DNA of 10,751 bases, from NCBI GenBank assembly GCA_018712665.1, contig DVGP01000004.1:1-10751 (forward strand), in the 5' to 3' direction. Under the pieces are notes generated by a model that saw only the letters and a program-made list of their open reading frames with translations, did not search any database and had not been told where the DNA came from. Of this stretch, positions 5,297 through 10,751 are shown piece after piece (the first letter of the stretch is position 1; each line of letters starts with the position of its first letter). Source of the DNA: Candidatus Pelethomonas intestinigallinarum. Its GTDB lineage: Bacteria > Bacillota > Clostridia > Oscillospirales > Oscillospiraceae. Made by a program: the position numbers and the translations under genes.

Positions 5297-6256
5297 ATGT
5301 ATTATATCGGCATCGACATCGGCGGCACCAATCTGAAGGCGGGGCTGGTGGATGAGAGCTATCAGATCGTGGCCGTAAAGAAGGCCCCCCTGCGCTTCAC
5401 CTCCATGGAGCAGATGGGGGAGACCCTGGCGGGGATGGCTCTGGGCCTGGTGGAGGACAGCGGCGTGGACCGCGCCCAGGTGGCCTCCGTGGGCATGGGC
5501 TTTCCCGGCCCGGTGGACAACAGAGCCGGGGTGGTCATCAAGACGGTGAACATCCCCATCCGGTCCATGCCGGTCTCGGAGATGTTCCGCCGCCGCTGGG
5601 ACATCCCGGTGTACCTGGGCAACGACGCGGACTGCGCCGCCCTGGGGGAGTACTACCACTACGAGGACAAGGACATCGAGAGCCTGATCCTGGTGACCCT
5701 GGGTACCGGCATCGGCACCGGCATCATCTTAAACGGCAGGATCCACACCGGCATCAACGGCTGCGCCGGGGAGGGGGGCCACATCGTCATCGTCCACGGT
5801 GGGGAGCAGTGCACCTGCGGCCGGAAGGGCTGCTGGGAGCGGTACGCCTCCGCCAACGCCCTGATCCGTCAGACCATGGCGGCCATGGATGAGCACAAGG
5901 ACTCCCAGATGTGGACCCTGTGCGGCGGGGACCTGAGCCGGGTGGACGGCCGGACCGCCTTTGAGGCTATGCGCCGTGGAGACGCCGCCGCCAAGGGCGT
6001 GGTGGACCAGTATCTCAGCTACCTGGCCGACGGCCTGGCCAACTTCGTCAACATCTTCCAGCCGGAGGTCATCGCCCTGGGGGGCGGGGTCAGCCACGAG
6101 CGGGACGAGGACCTGCTGCTGCCCCTGCAGTCCCTGGTGCTGGACCAGTGCTTCGGCCGGGAGGCCCGGCGCCGCCCCAAGATCGTGAAGGCCAAGCTGG
6201 GCAACGACGCCGGTATCATCGGCGCGGCCCTGCTGGGGCTCGCCGACGGACGGTAG
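5297..6256 (+). CDS. ROK family sugar kinase, probably glucokinase
   Basis: The 319-residue protein is an ATP-dependent sugar kinase of the ROK family. It has the N-terminal phosphate-binding loop DIGGTNLKAG (7-16), GFPGPVD (68-74), LGNDADCAALGE (107-118, Asp110 the expected catalytic base), GTGIGTG (136-142), GEGGH (158-162) and the zinc-binding ROK signature CTCGRKGCWE (172-181), where Cys172, Cys174 and Cys179 act with His162. The nucleotide-binding loop LGGGVS (261-266) follows. Glu159 and His162 fit glucose-type substrates, so glucokinase (GlcK) is most likely, but ManNAc kinase or another hexose kinase cannot be excluded by eye. GGAGAGG (5280-5286) precedes the ATG. It lies 34 bases after hprK and 16 before murB. 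Confidence 0.9.
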   Translation: MYYIGIDIGGTNLKAGLVDESYQIVAVKKAPLRFTSMEQMGETLAGMALGLVEDSGVDRAQVASVGMGFPGPVDNRAGVVIKTVNIPIRSMPVSEMFRRRWDIPVYLGNDADCAALGEYYHYEDKDIESLILVTLGTGIGTGIILNGRIHTGINGCAGEGGHIVIVHGGEQCTCGRKGCWERYASANALIRQTMAAMDEHKDSQMWTLCGGDLSRVDGRTAFEAMRRGDAAAKGVVDQYLSYLADGLANFVNIFQPEVIALGGGVSHERDEDLLLPLQSLVLDQCFGREARRRPKIVKAKLGNDAGIIGAALLGLADGR

Positions 6257-6272
6257 AATAGGAGAGAACAGT

Positions 6273-7223
6273 ATGCCCTGGTTTGACCAATTTGACCGAG
6301 AAGCCGCCCGCCTTTTTCCGGACCTGCCGGTCCTGGAGAATGTGCCCATGGCGGAGTATACCACCTTCCGGGTGGGGGGGCCTGCCCGGCGGCTGGCCTC
6401 CCCCTGTTCCGTTGGGGAGCTGACGTCCCTGCTGGAGCTGGCGGAGAGGGAGGGGCTTCCCCGGCTGGTGCTGGGCAACGGCTCCAACCTGCTGGTGTCC
6501 GACGAGGGCCTGGACATGCTGGTGATCCACACCGGCGGACTGCAGAAGGTGGAGACCGGGGCGGCGGAGACACAGGTTGTGGCGGAGACAGGGGCCTCTC
6601 TGGCCAAGACCGCGGTGTTCGCCCAGCGGCAGGGGCTGGCGGGTCTGGCCTTTGCCCACGGCATCCCCGGCACGGTGGGGGGCGGCGTGTGCATGAATGC
6701 CGGGGCCTATGGCGGGGAGATCCGCCAGGTGCTCCGGGAGGCCGCGGTGTGGCTCCCCGGGGAGGGTGTGAAGCGCCTCTCCAATGAGCAGATGGCCTTC
6801 GGCTACCGGCGGAGTCTGCTGACGGACCGGCCGGAGACCGTGGTCCTCAATGCGGTCTTTGACCTGGAGCCGGGAGACCCGGAGACCATCCGGGGGGAGA
6901 TGGAGGAGCTGATCCGCCGCCGCCGGGAGAAGCAGCCTCTGGACCGGCCCAGCGCCGGGAGCACCTTCAAGCGTCCCCCCGGCCACTTCGCCGGGGGCCT
7001 GATCGAGCGGTGCGGCCTGAAGGGGGCCAGGATCGGCGGCGCCCAGGTATCGGAGAAGCACGCGGGCTTCGTCATCAACGCCGGCGGGGCCACCTGCGCC
7101 GACATTCTGGCCCTGATCCGCCGTATCCGGGAGACCGTAAAGGCGGAGACCGGCGTGACATTGGAGCCCGAGGTAAAGATCCTCCCGGGGGATCTGGCCC
7201 GGGAGGCCCTTGGGGGTGAGTGA
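6273..7223 (+). CDS. murB: UDP-N-acetylenolpyruvoylglucosamine reductase MurB
   Basis: MurB is the cytosolic FAD enzyme that reduces UDP-GlcNAc-enolpyruvate to UDP-MurNAc, the second committed step of peptidoglycan precursor synthesis. The 316-residue protein has TTFRVGGPA (30-38), the FAD-binding GNGSNLLVSDEG (68-79), GIPGTVGGGVCMNAGAYGGE (130-149), FGYRRS (176-181, Arg179) and AGSTFKRP (228-235, with the proton-donating Ser230). It closes with GGAQVSEKHAGFVIN (255-269) and LEPEVKI (297-303, Glu300). The layout is that of type II MurB, without the extra segment of the E. coli type. AGGAGAG (6260-6266) fixes the start. Only four bases separate its stop from the proposed rapZ start. murB next to rapZ-yvcK-whiA is common in Clostridia. 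Confidence 0.97.
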   Translation: MPWFDQFDREAARLFPDLPVLENVPMAEYTTFRVGGPARRLASPCSVGELTSLLELAEREGLPRLVLGNGSNLLVSDEGLDMLVIHTGGLQKVETGAAETQVVAETGASLAKTAVFAQRQGLAGLAFAHGIPGTVGGGVCMNAGAYGGEIRQVLREAAVWLPGEGVKRLSNEQMAFGYRRSLLTDRPETVVLNAVFDLEPGDPETIRGEMEELIRRRREKQPLDRPSAGSTFKRPPGHFAGGLIERCGLKGARIGGAQVSEKHAGFVINAGGATCADILALIRRIRETVKAETGVTLEPEVKILPGDLAREALGGE

Positions 7224-7227
7224 GAGC

Positions 7228-8088
7228 ATGGAAATTTTGATCATATCCGGCCTGTCCGGCAGCGGCAAAAGCAAGGCCGCGTCTTTTCTGGAGGACATGG
7301 GCTTTTACATTGTGGACAACATGCCCGCGGGGATGATCCTGAAATTCGCTGAGTTCTGCGCCGCCGGGTCCAGCCGGTACAGCCGGGTGGCCCTGGTCTA
7401 CGACGTGCGGACGGCGGACACCTTCGATGAATTTCTGGAGGTCCTGTCCACCCTCCGCCGAAAGGAGTACGACTGCAAGCTCCTGTTTCTGGAGGCGGAC
7501 GTGGGGACCATCATCAGGCGCTACAAGGAGACCCGCCGCCTCCACCCCCTGCAGGAGCAGGCGGGGACCCTCCAGGCGGCGGTGGCCCGGGAGATCGCGA
7601 TGATGGCCCCTGTCCGGGCTCAGGCGGATGTGGTCATCAACTCCAGCAGCTACTCCACCGCCCGGCTTAGGGGGGAGCTGTACCGCCTCTTCGGAGACAG
7701 CCAGCAGGGCGGAGAGATGACGGTGAGTCTGGAGTCCTTCGGCTTCAAGCACGGCCTGCCCATGGAGGCGGACTTGGTGTTTGACGTGCGCTTTCTGCCG
7801 AATCCCTTCTATGTGGACGCCCTCCGGGACAAGACGGGGCTGGACGCCCCGGTGCGGGACTACGTCTTCTCCTTCCGGGAGACGGAGGTATTTCTGGACA
7901 AGCTGCGGGACCTGCTGCGGTTCGTGCTGCCGCTGTACCGGGAGGAGGGAAAGACGGTGCTGGTGGTGGCCGTGGGCTGCACCGGCGGCCGCCACCGCTC
8001 CGTGGCCGTGGCCCGGGCTCTGGCGGAGTATATCGGGACTCTGGGGTACCGGGTGACGGAGACCCACCGGGACATGACCCGCACCTAG
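7228..8088 (+). CDS. rapZ: RapZ/YvcJ family nucleotide-binding protein
   Basis: The 286-residue protein starts with a Walker A loop GLSGSGKS (8-15), followed by VDNMP (29-33), YKETRRLHPL (99-108), GFKHGLP (172-178), DVRFLPNPFY (186-195) and the C-terminal GCTGGRHRSV (250-259), all typical of the family. In E. coli RapZ binds the GlmZ/GlmY RNAs and glucosamine-6-phosphate to control GlmS. B. subtilis YvcJ binds and hydrolyses nucleotides and affects competence. The role in Clostridia is inferred. I choose ATG 7228 because its product starts directly at the family N-terminus MEILIISG, with GGGGGTGAG (7212-7220) as the ribosome binding site. An upstream TTG (7210) or GTG (7216) would overlap murB and add four to six residues. 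Translation is probably coupled to murB. Confidence 0.95.
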   Translation: MEILIISGLSGSGKSKAASFLEDMGFYIVDNMPAGMILKFAEFCAAGSSRYSRVALVYDVRTADTFDEFLEVLSTLRRKEYDCKLLFLEADVGTIIRRYKETRRLHPLQEQAGTLQAAVAREIAMMAPVRAQADVVINSSSYSTARLRGELYRLFGDSQQGGEMTVSLESFGFKHGLPMEADLVFDVRFLPNPFYVDALRDKTGLDAPVRDYVFSFRETEVFLDKLRDLLRFVLPLYREEGKTVLVVAVGCTGGRHRSVAVARALAEYIGTLGYRVTETHRDMTRT

Positions 8089-8106
8089 ATCGGAGGCGCT
8101 ATCCCT

Positions 8107-9147
8107 ATGGAGGAAAAGAATCTGTACCGGGGACCCAGCGGCAAGGGTCCCCGGATCGTTGCCATCGGCGGCGGAACGGGCCTGAGCACCATGCTCCGGG
8201 GCCTGAAGAAGCACACAAAAAACCTCACCGCCATCGTCACGGTGGCGGACGACGGCGGCGGCTCCGGAGTATTGCGCCAGGAGCTGGGGATGCTGCCCCC
8301 GGGGGACATCCGCAACTGCCTGGAGGCCCTGGCCAATGTGGAGCCGGTGATGAGCGAGCTGCTCCACTACCGCTTCACTGAGGGTTCCCTCCGGGGCCAG
8401 AGCTTCGGAAACCTCTTTCTGGCGGCCCTCAACGGTATCTCCGGCAGCTTCGACCAGGCGGTGAGCCGCATGAGCCAGGTGCTGGCCATCACCGGCACCG
8501 TTCTGCCTGTCACCACCAGCGACGTGCAGCTGGAGGCGGAGCTGGAAAACGGCGCCCGGGTCCTGGGGGAGTCGAAGATCTTCTACTGCAAGAAGCGGGA
8601 GGACTGCCGGGTGCGGCAGGTCCGCCTGGTACCGGAGCATCCCCCGGCCCTGCCCGGCGCTCTGGAGGCCATCCGCACGGCGGACATGATCCTTCTGGGA
8701 CCCGGCAGCCTCTACACCAGCGTTATCCCCAATCTGCTGGTGGACGGCATCACCCAGGCCATCGCCGCCTCTGACGCGCTGAAAATTTATATCGCCAACG
8801 TCATGACCCAGGAGGGGGAGACGGAGGGGTACACCAACGCCGACCACATCCGGGCCATTTTTCAGCACTCCAGGCCGGGGCTCTTCTCCCTGTGCCTGGT
8901 CAACAGCTCCACCATCCCTGCCCATGTCTTGGGAGCTTATGCCAAGGAGGGGGCGGAGCCCCTGCGGGTGGACCAGGCGGCCTGCGCGGAGCTGGGGGTG
9001 GAGCTGGTCAGCCGGCCGGTCTCCGCCGTCAGCGCCGACGGCCTGGTCCGCCACGACCCGGAGCTGCTGGCCGCCGCCCTGCTGGAGCTCCACGCCCAGC
9101 GCAGCGTCCGCATCGCCGGCCTGGGCCGCTACCGCGCCGAGGCGTAA
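8107..9147 (+). CDS. yvcK: YvcK family protein (gluconeogenesis factor, CofD-like fold)
   Basis: The 346-residue protein carries the YvcK/CofD signatures: a Rossmann-like start RIVAIGGGTGLSTMLRGL (16-33), the conserved VADDGGGSGVLRQELG (46-61), PPGDIRNCL (64-72), GQSFGNLFL (97-105), LGPGSLYTSVIPNL (197-210) and NVMTQEGETEGYT (231-243). YvcK is needed for growth on gluconeogenic carbon sources and for cell shape in B. subtilis, and it binds UDP-GlcNAc in the proteins studied. The CofD relation is structural, so lactyl-transferase activity is not implied. GGAGG (8092-8096) lies ten bases before the ATG and 18 bases after rapZ. Length is slightly above the B. subtilis protein, with an extra N-terminal ten or so residues. 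Confidence 0.95.
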   Translation: MEEKNLYRGPSGKGPRIVAIGGGTGLSTMLRGLKKHTKNLTAIVTVADDGGGSGVLRQELGMLPPGDIRNCLEALANVEPVMSELLHYRFTEGSLRGQSFGNLFLAALNGISGSFDQAVSRMSQVLAITGTVLPVTTSDVQLEAELENGARVLGESKIFYCKKREDCRVRQVRLVPEHPPALPGALEAIRTADMILLGPGSLYTSVIPNLLVDGITQAIAASDALKIYIANVMTQEGETEGYTNADHIRAIFQHSRPGLFSLCLVNSSTIPAHVLGAYAKEGAEPLRVDQAACAELGVELVSRPVSAVSADGLVRHDPELLAAALLELHAQRSVRIAGLGRYRAEA

Positions 9148-9287
9148 ACATTTGATGGGAACAGGCAGGAGATCTGCGCAAGATAACGTCTCTGCAAGCA
9201 AAACAAAGTTTTGTTGTAAAAGTTTCTTTTGATACTTTTCTTTTCAAAGAAAAGTTTATTGACCTCTGTGTAAGGAGCTGATCCGTC
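9148..9287. other. AT-rich yvcK-whiA spacer with hairpins
   Basis: This 140-base spacer is much longer than the others in the operon (4-34 bases) and far more AT-rich than the genes, especially 9197-9260. It holds two inverted repeats: CAAAAC/GTTTTG (9199-9204/9208-9213) and the perfect 10-bp 9234-9243/9246-9255. It also holds TCTCTGCA (9189-9196), which recurs next to repeat copy 2 (10204-10211). The whiA ribosome binding site AAGGAG is at 9272-9277. It may be a remnant or short form of the dispersed repeat. I see no convincing promoter; TTGTTG (9211-9216) with TACTTT (9233-9238) is weak. Confidence 0.6.
9234..9255. repeat. Solo ACTTTT/AAAAGT hairpin before whiA
   Basis: ACTTTTCTTT (9234-9243) and AAAGAAAAGT (9246-9255) pair perfectly around TC. 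The ACTTTTC/GAAAAGT portion matches the hairpin at 537-566 of repeat copy 1. It ends 32 bases before the whiA ATG and would lie in the mRNA between yvcK and whiA, where it could act as a processing site or weak attenuator. AT-rich spacer hairpins also arise by chance, so the relation is tentative. Confidence 0.6.
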
Positions 9288-10184
9288 ATGTCGTTTTCCG
9301 GGGAAGTGAAGAGGGAGCTGTGCCGGGTGGGGCTGGGCCGGGCCTGCTGTGCCCGGGCGGAGGCCTACGGGGTGCTGCTCTACTGCAACACCTTCACCGC
9401 CCAGGAGCTGCGGATCATCACCGAGTGCGAGGAGTTCGCCATCCGCCTGCCGGAGCTGTTCGACCGGGCCTTCGGCGGCCTGTCCTTCGACCGAATGCCC
9501 ACCGCCCTGGAGCAGAAGTATATCTTCCAGATCAGCGACGGGGAGAAGCTGGAGCGGATCATCGACGCCTTCGGCTTCGACGCCCGGCAGAGCCCGGTGC
9601 TCCACATCAACTTTGGCCTGCTGGAGGAGGACTGCTGCCGGGCGGCGTTCCTGCGGGGGGCCTTTCTGGCCGGCGGCAGCGTCACCGACCCCAATAAGCG
9701 ATACCACCTGGAGCTGGAGACCAGCCACGCTCAGGCCAGCCGGGAGCTCCAGGCCCTCCTCACCGACATGGGCCAGCAGCCCAAGCAGGTGGCCAGGGGC
9801 GGCTATCAGGTGACCTATTTTAAAAACAGCGACCAGATCGAGGACCTGCTCACCCTGATGGGAGCCCCCCTGTCGGCCATGGCGCTGATGAACACCCGGG
9901 CGGAGAAGGAGCTGCGCAACGGCGTCAACCGCCGGGTGAACTGCGAGAGCGCCAACCTGGACAAGGCGGTGGACGCCGCTCAGGAGCAGCTGGAGGCCAT
10001 CCGCCGGCTCTACGAGCTGGGCCGGGTAGAGGAGCTGAGCCCCCAGCTGAAGGAGACGGTGATCCTCCGGGAGACCTACCCGGAGCTGACCCTCAGCCAG
10101 CTGGCGGAGGAGTTTGATCCGCCGGTGACCAAGAGCTGTCTCAATCACCGATTGCGAAAATTGGTGGAACTGAGCAAGAAATAG
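9288..10184 (+). CDS. whiA: DNA-binding protein WhiA
   Basis: The 298-residue protein has the WhiA layout: an N-terminal region starting MSFSGEVKRELC, a LAGLIDADG-endonuclease-like fold that is degenerate and not expected to cut DNA (best seen at FLRGAFLAGGSVTDP, 121-135), the linker motif NRRVNCESANLDKA (214-227) and a C-terminal helix-turn-helix (about 266-292, ending NHRLRKL). WhiA is a sporulation regulator in Streptomyces. In B. subtilis it affects division and chromosome segregation without clear transcriptional targets, so its role here is inferred. AAGGAG (9272-9277) lies ten bases before the ATG. It ends the operon. In B. subtilis crh follows whiA; here only the repeat follows within the window. 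Confidence 0.96.
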   Translation: MSFSGEVKRELCRVGLGRACCARAEAYGVLLYCNTFTAQELRIITECEEFAIRLPELFDRAFGGLSFDRMPTALEQKYIFQISDGEKLERIIDAFGFDARQSPVLHINFGLLEEDCCRAAFLRGAFLAGGSVTDPNKRYHLELETSHAQASRELQALLTDMGQQPKQVARGGYQVTYFKNSDQIEDLLTLMGAPLSAMALMNTRAEKELRNGVNRRVNCESANLDKAVDAAQEQLEAIRRLYELGRVEELSPQLKETVILRETYPELTLSQLAEEFDPPVTKSCLNHRLRKLVELSKK

Positions 10185-10191
10185 AGGCCTC

Positions 10192-10210
10192 GCGGAGACT
10201 GCGTCTCTGC
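10192..10210. other. Hairpin just after whiA
   Basis: GCGGAGAC (10192-10199) and GTCTCTGC (10203-10210) pair with one G-T wobble around TGC, eight bases after the whiA stop. An 8-base palindrome GAGGCCTC (10184-10191) overlaps the stop codon. No T-run follows, so it is not a classical terminator. No intrinsic terminator with a U-tract is visible after whiA in this window; the hairpins of repeat copy 2 come next. Confidence 0.5.
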
Positions 10211-10278
10211 ACATGCTATTCCCGGGGTTTCTACCCCCGGACCCTGAAAGCCCTGGGCCTCCCCGGCCCAGACCCGGG

Positions 10279-10306
10279 CCTACTTTTCCCTCGCCGGAAA
10301 AGTAGG
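10279..10306. repeat. Boundary-type hairpin, ACTTTT/AAAAGT family (copy 2, left)
   Basis: CCTACTTTTCC (10279-10289) and GGAAAAGTAGG (10296-10306) pair perfectly around six bases. It occupies the place of 96-123 in copy 1, with several stem pairs changed on both sides and pairing kept. Confidence 0.75.
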
Positions 10307-10317
10307 CAAAAGGGCGC

Positions 10318-10355
10318 ATAGGGGAGGGACCCTTTCGATGGGGTCCCTCCCCTAT
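10318..10355. repeat. Perfect 15-bp inverted repeat in copy 2
   Basis: ATAGGGGAGGGACCC (10318-10332) and GGGTCCCTCCCCTAT (10341-10355) pair perfectly around TTTCGATG. The copy 1 version (153-190) keeps the loop region TTTCGATG and the right arm but has GGGGCGGGCCCC in the left arm, so its stem has mismatches. It is the longest stem in the element. Confidence 0.8.
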
Positions 10356-10450
10356 GAACCCCACCCCCGCGACGACACAAAGGGGGCAACGCCCCCTTTG
10401 GATACCCCCCAGCCAGTCCTGCGGACTGTCCGGGGACCCCTATTGATTTT

Positions 10451-10550
10451 ACTTGCGCGGCGGGAATGAATCCCGCCTTGCGCCAAGGTTTTCGCCTCTG
10501 GCGAAAACGCTTGTACGCCGGACTCCCGGCGAGAACCCTAACGAAACATG
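10451..10550 (+). repeat. Highly conserved 100-base core of the repeat, copy 2
   Basis: This is the partner of 285-384, gap-free and with two differences. Hairpins lie at 10459-10465/10471-10477, 10488-10496/10500-10508 and 10516-10521/10526-10531. Sequence flanking the core differs much more between the copies, with indels on both sides. Confidence 0.85.
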
Positions 10551-10601
10551 CGCCCCTTTAAGAGGCCGGCAGGCGGAGCATCGTTAATAGACCCGCTGTA
10601 G

Positions 10602-10622
10602 ATCAGATGACAAAAACCTGAT
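10602..10622. repeat. Hairpin with a compensatory base pair relative to copy 1
   Basis: ATCAG (10602-10606) and CTGAT (10618-10622) pair around ATGACAAAAAC. It is the partner of 437-457, with C10604-G10620 in place of T439-A455. The inner A-T pairs of copy 1 are partly lost here (A10607 faces C10617), so the common stem is five pairs. Confidence 0.6.
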
Positions 10623-10702
10623 TCGGTGCAGAGATGTTCCAAGTCTGATAGAGACCGATTGAGACAAAAATCGGGGACCGGGGTATCCCCGGCGCCTTTT
10701 TG

Positions 10703-10730
10703 GTGACTTTTTCGGCGTCGAAAAAGTCAC
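10703..10730. repeat. Boundary-type hairpin, ACTTTT/AAAAGT family (copy 2, right)
   Basis: GTGACTTTTTCG (10703-10714) and CGAAAAAGTCAC (10719-10730) pair perfectly around GCGT. Copy 1 has GGTTACTTTTCTC/GAGAAAAGTAACC with the same GCGT loop, so the loop is constant while paired positions vary together. Confidence 0.8.
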
Positions 10731-10751
10731 TCGCCCCGGGGGGCGAAACTC

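Larger units (their letters stand above)
10221..10751 (+). repeat. Hairpin-rich dispersed repeat, copy 2 (downstream of whiA)
   Basis: This is a second copy of the element at 68-588, in the same orientation, reaching the window end and possibly beyond it. It contains hairpins at 10222-10227/10235-10240, 10253-10259/10265-10271 (only in this copy), 10279-10289/10296-10306, 10318-10332/10341-10355 (perfect 15 bp; the copy 1 version is imperfect), 10379-10387/10391-10399, the three core hairpins in 10451-10550, 10602-10606/10618-10622, 10703-10714/10719-10730 and CGCCCC/GGGGCG (10732-10737/10740-10745). No gene is credible in the 567 bases after whiA. Because it lies downstream of a plus-strand operon, its hairpins would form in any read-through RNA from whiA. 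Confidence 0.85.

Noticed and set aside
7075..9201. Very long antisense open frame (708 codons) opposite murB, rapZ and yvcK, with similar ones at 2286-3719, 1077-1889, 4270-5247 and 9129-10364
   Set aside because: They lie entirely opposite well-identified genes with intact family motifs. High GC at third positions removes stop codons from the antisense frame. Their translations are rich in Gly, His, Pro and Leu without recognisable domains.
9288..10184. Homing endonuclease or intein from the LAGLIDADG-like fold
   Set aside because: The whole protein matches WhiA, including the C-terminal helix-turn-helix and its place after yvcK. WhiA is known to carry a degenerate endonuclease-like domain.

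Overview
The window looks like a chromosomal housekeeping region of a high-GC member of the Clostridia, most likely an Oscillospiraceae-type gut anaerobe (Flavonifractor/Pseudoflavonifractor/Lawsonibacter-like). The basis is gene content (HPr kinase, PlsY, WhiA, RapZ and YvcK of Firmicutes type), strong AAGGAGG-like ribosome binding sites, and GC-rich codon use ending mostly in C or G. The genus is an inference; no database search was possible.

Layout. (1) Positions 1-665 hold no convincing gene. Most of this is a copy of a hairpin-rich dispersed repeat (about 68-588). (2) 666-3874 on the plus strand is a tight operon: der (ribosome-assembly GTPase), plsY and gpsA (first steps of glycerophospholipid synthesis), then an unrecognised 38-residue membrane peptide, closed by a strong bidirectional terminator (3883-3920). 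(3) rpmB (L28, four-cysteine form) lies alone on the minus strand at 3935-4123 and uses the other face of that terminator. (4) A divergent promoter region (about 4124-4320) separates rpmB from a second plus-strand operon, 4321-10184: hprK, a ROK sugar kinase, murB, rapZ, yvcK and whiA. (5) From about 10192 to the window end the hairpin-rich repeat appears again in the same orientation.

The second operon joins carbon-status sensing (HprK and a ROK kinase probably acting on glucose), cell-wall precursor synthesis (MurB) and the conserved Firmicutes/Actinobacteria trio rapZ-yvcK-whiA. RapZ and YvcK link metabolite or amino-sugar status to envelope synthesis, and WhiA links to division. The first operon supplies phosphatidic acid precursors and ribosome assembly, so the whole block is growth and envelope housekeeping. 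All nine standard genes look intact, with their key motifs.

The least explained material is the pair of about 520-540-bp direct repeats bracketing this 9.6-kb block. Each is a string of short perfect inverted repeats. A 100-base core is 98/100 identical by eye, and elsewhere the stems differ between copies with pairing preserved. A related solo hairpin sits in the AT-rich spacer before whiA. This fits a structured, non-coding dispersed element selected at the level of RNA or DNA folding. I do not recognise it as a named family.
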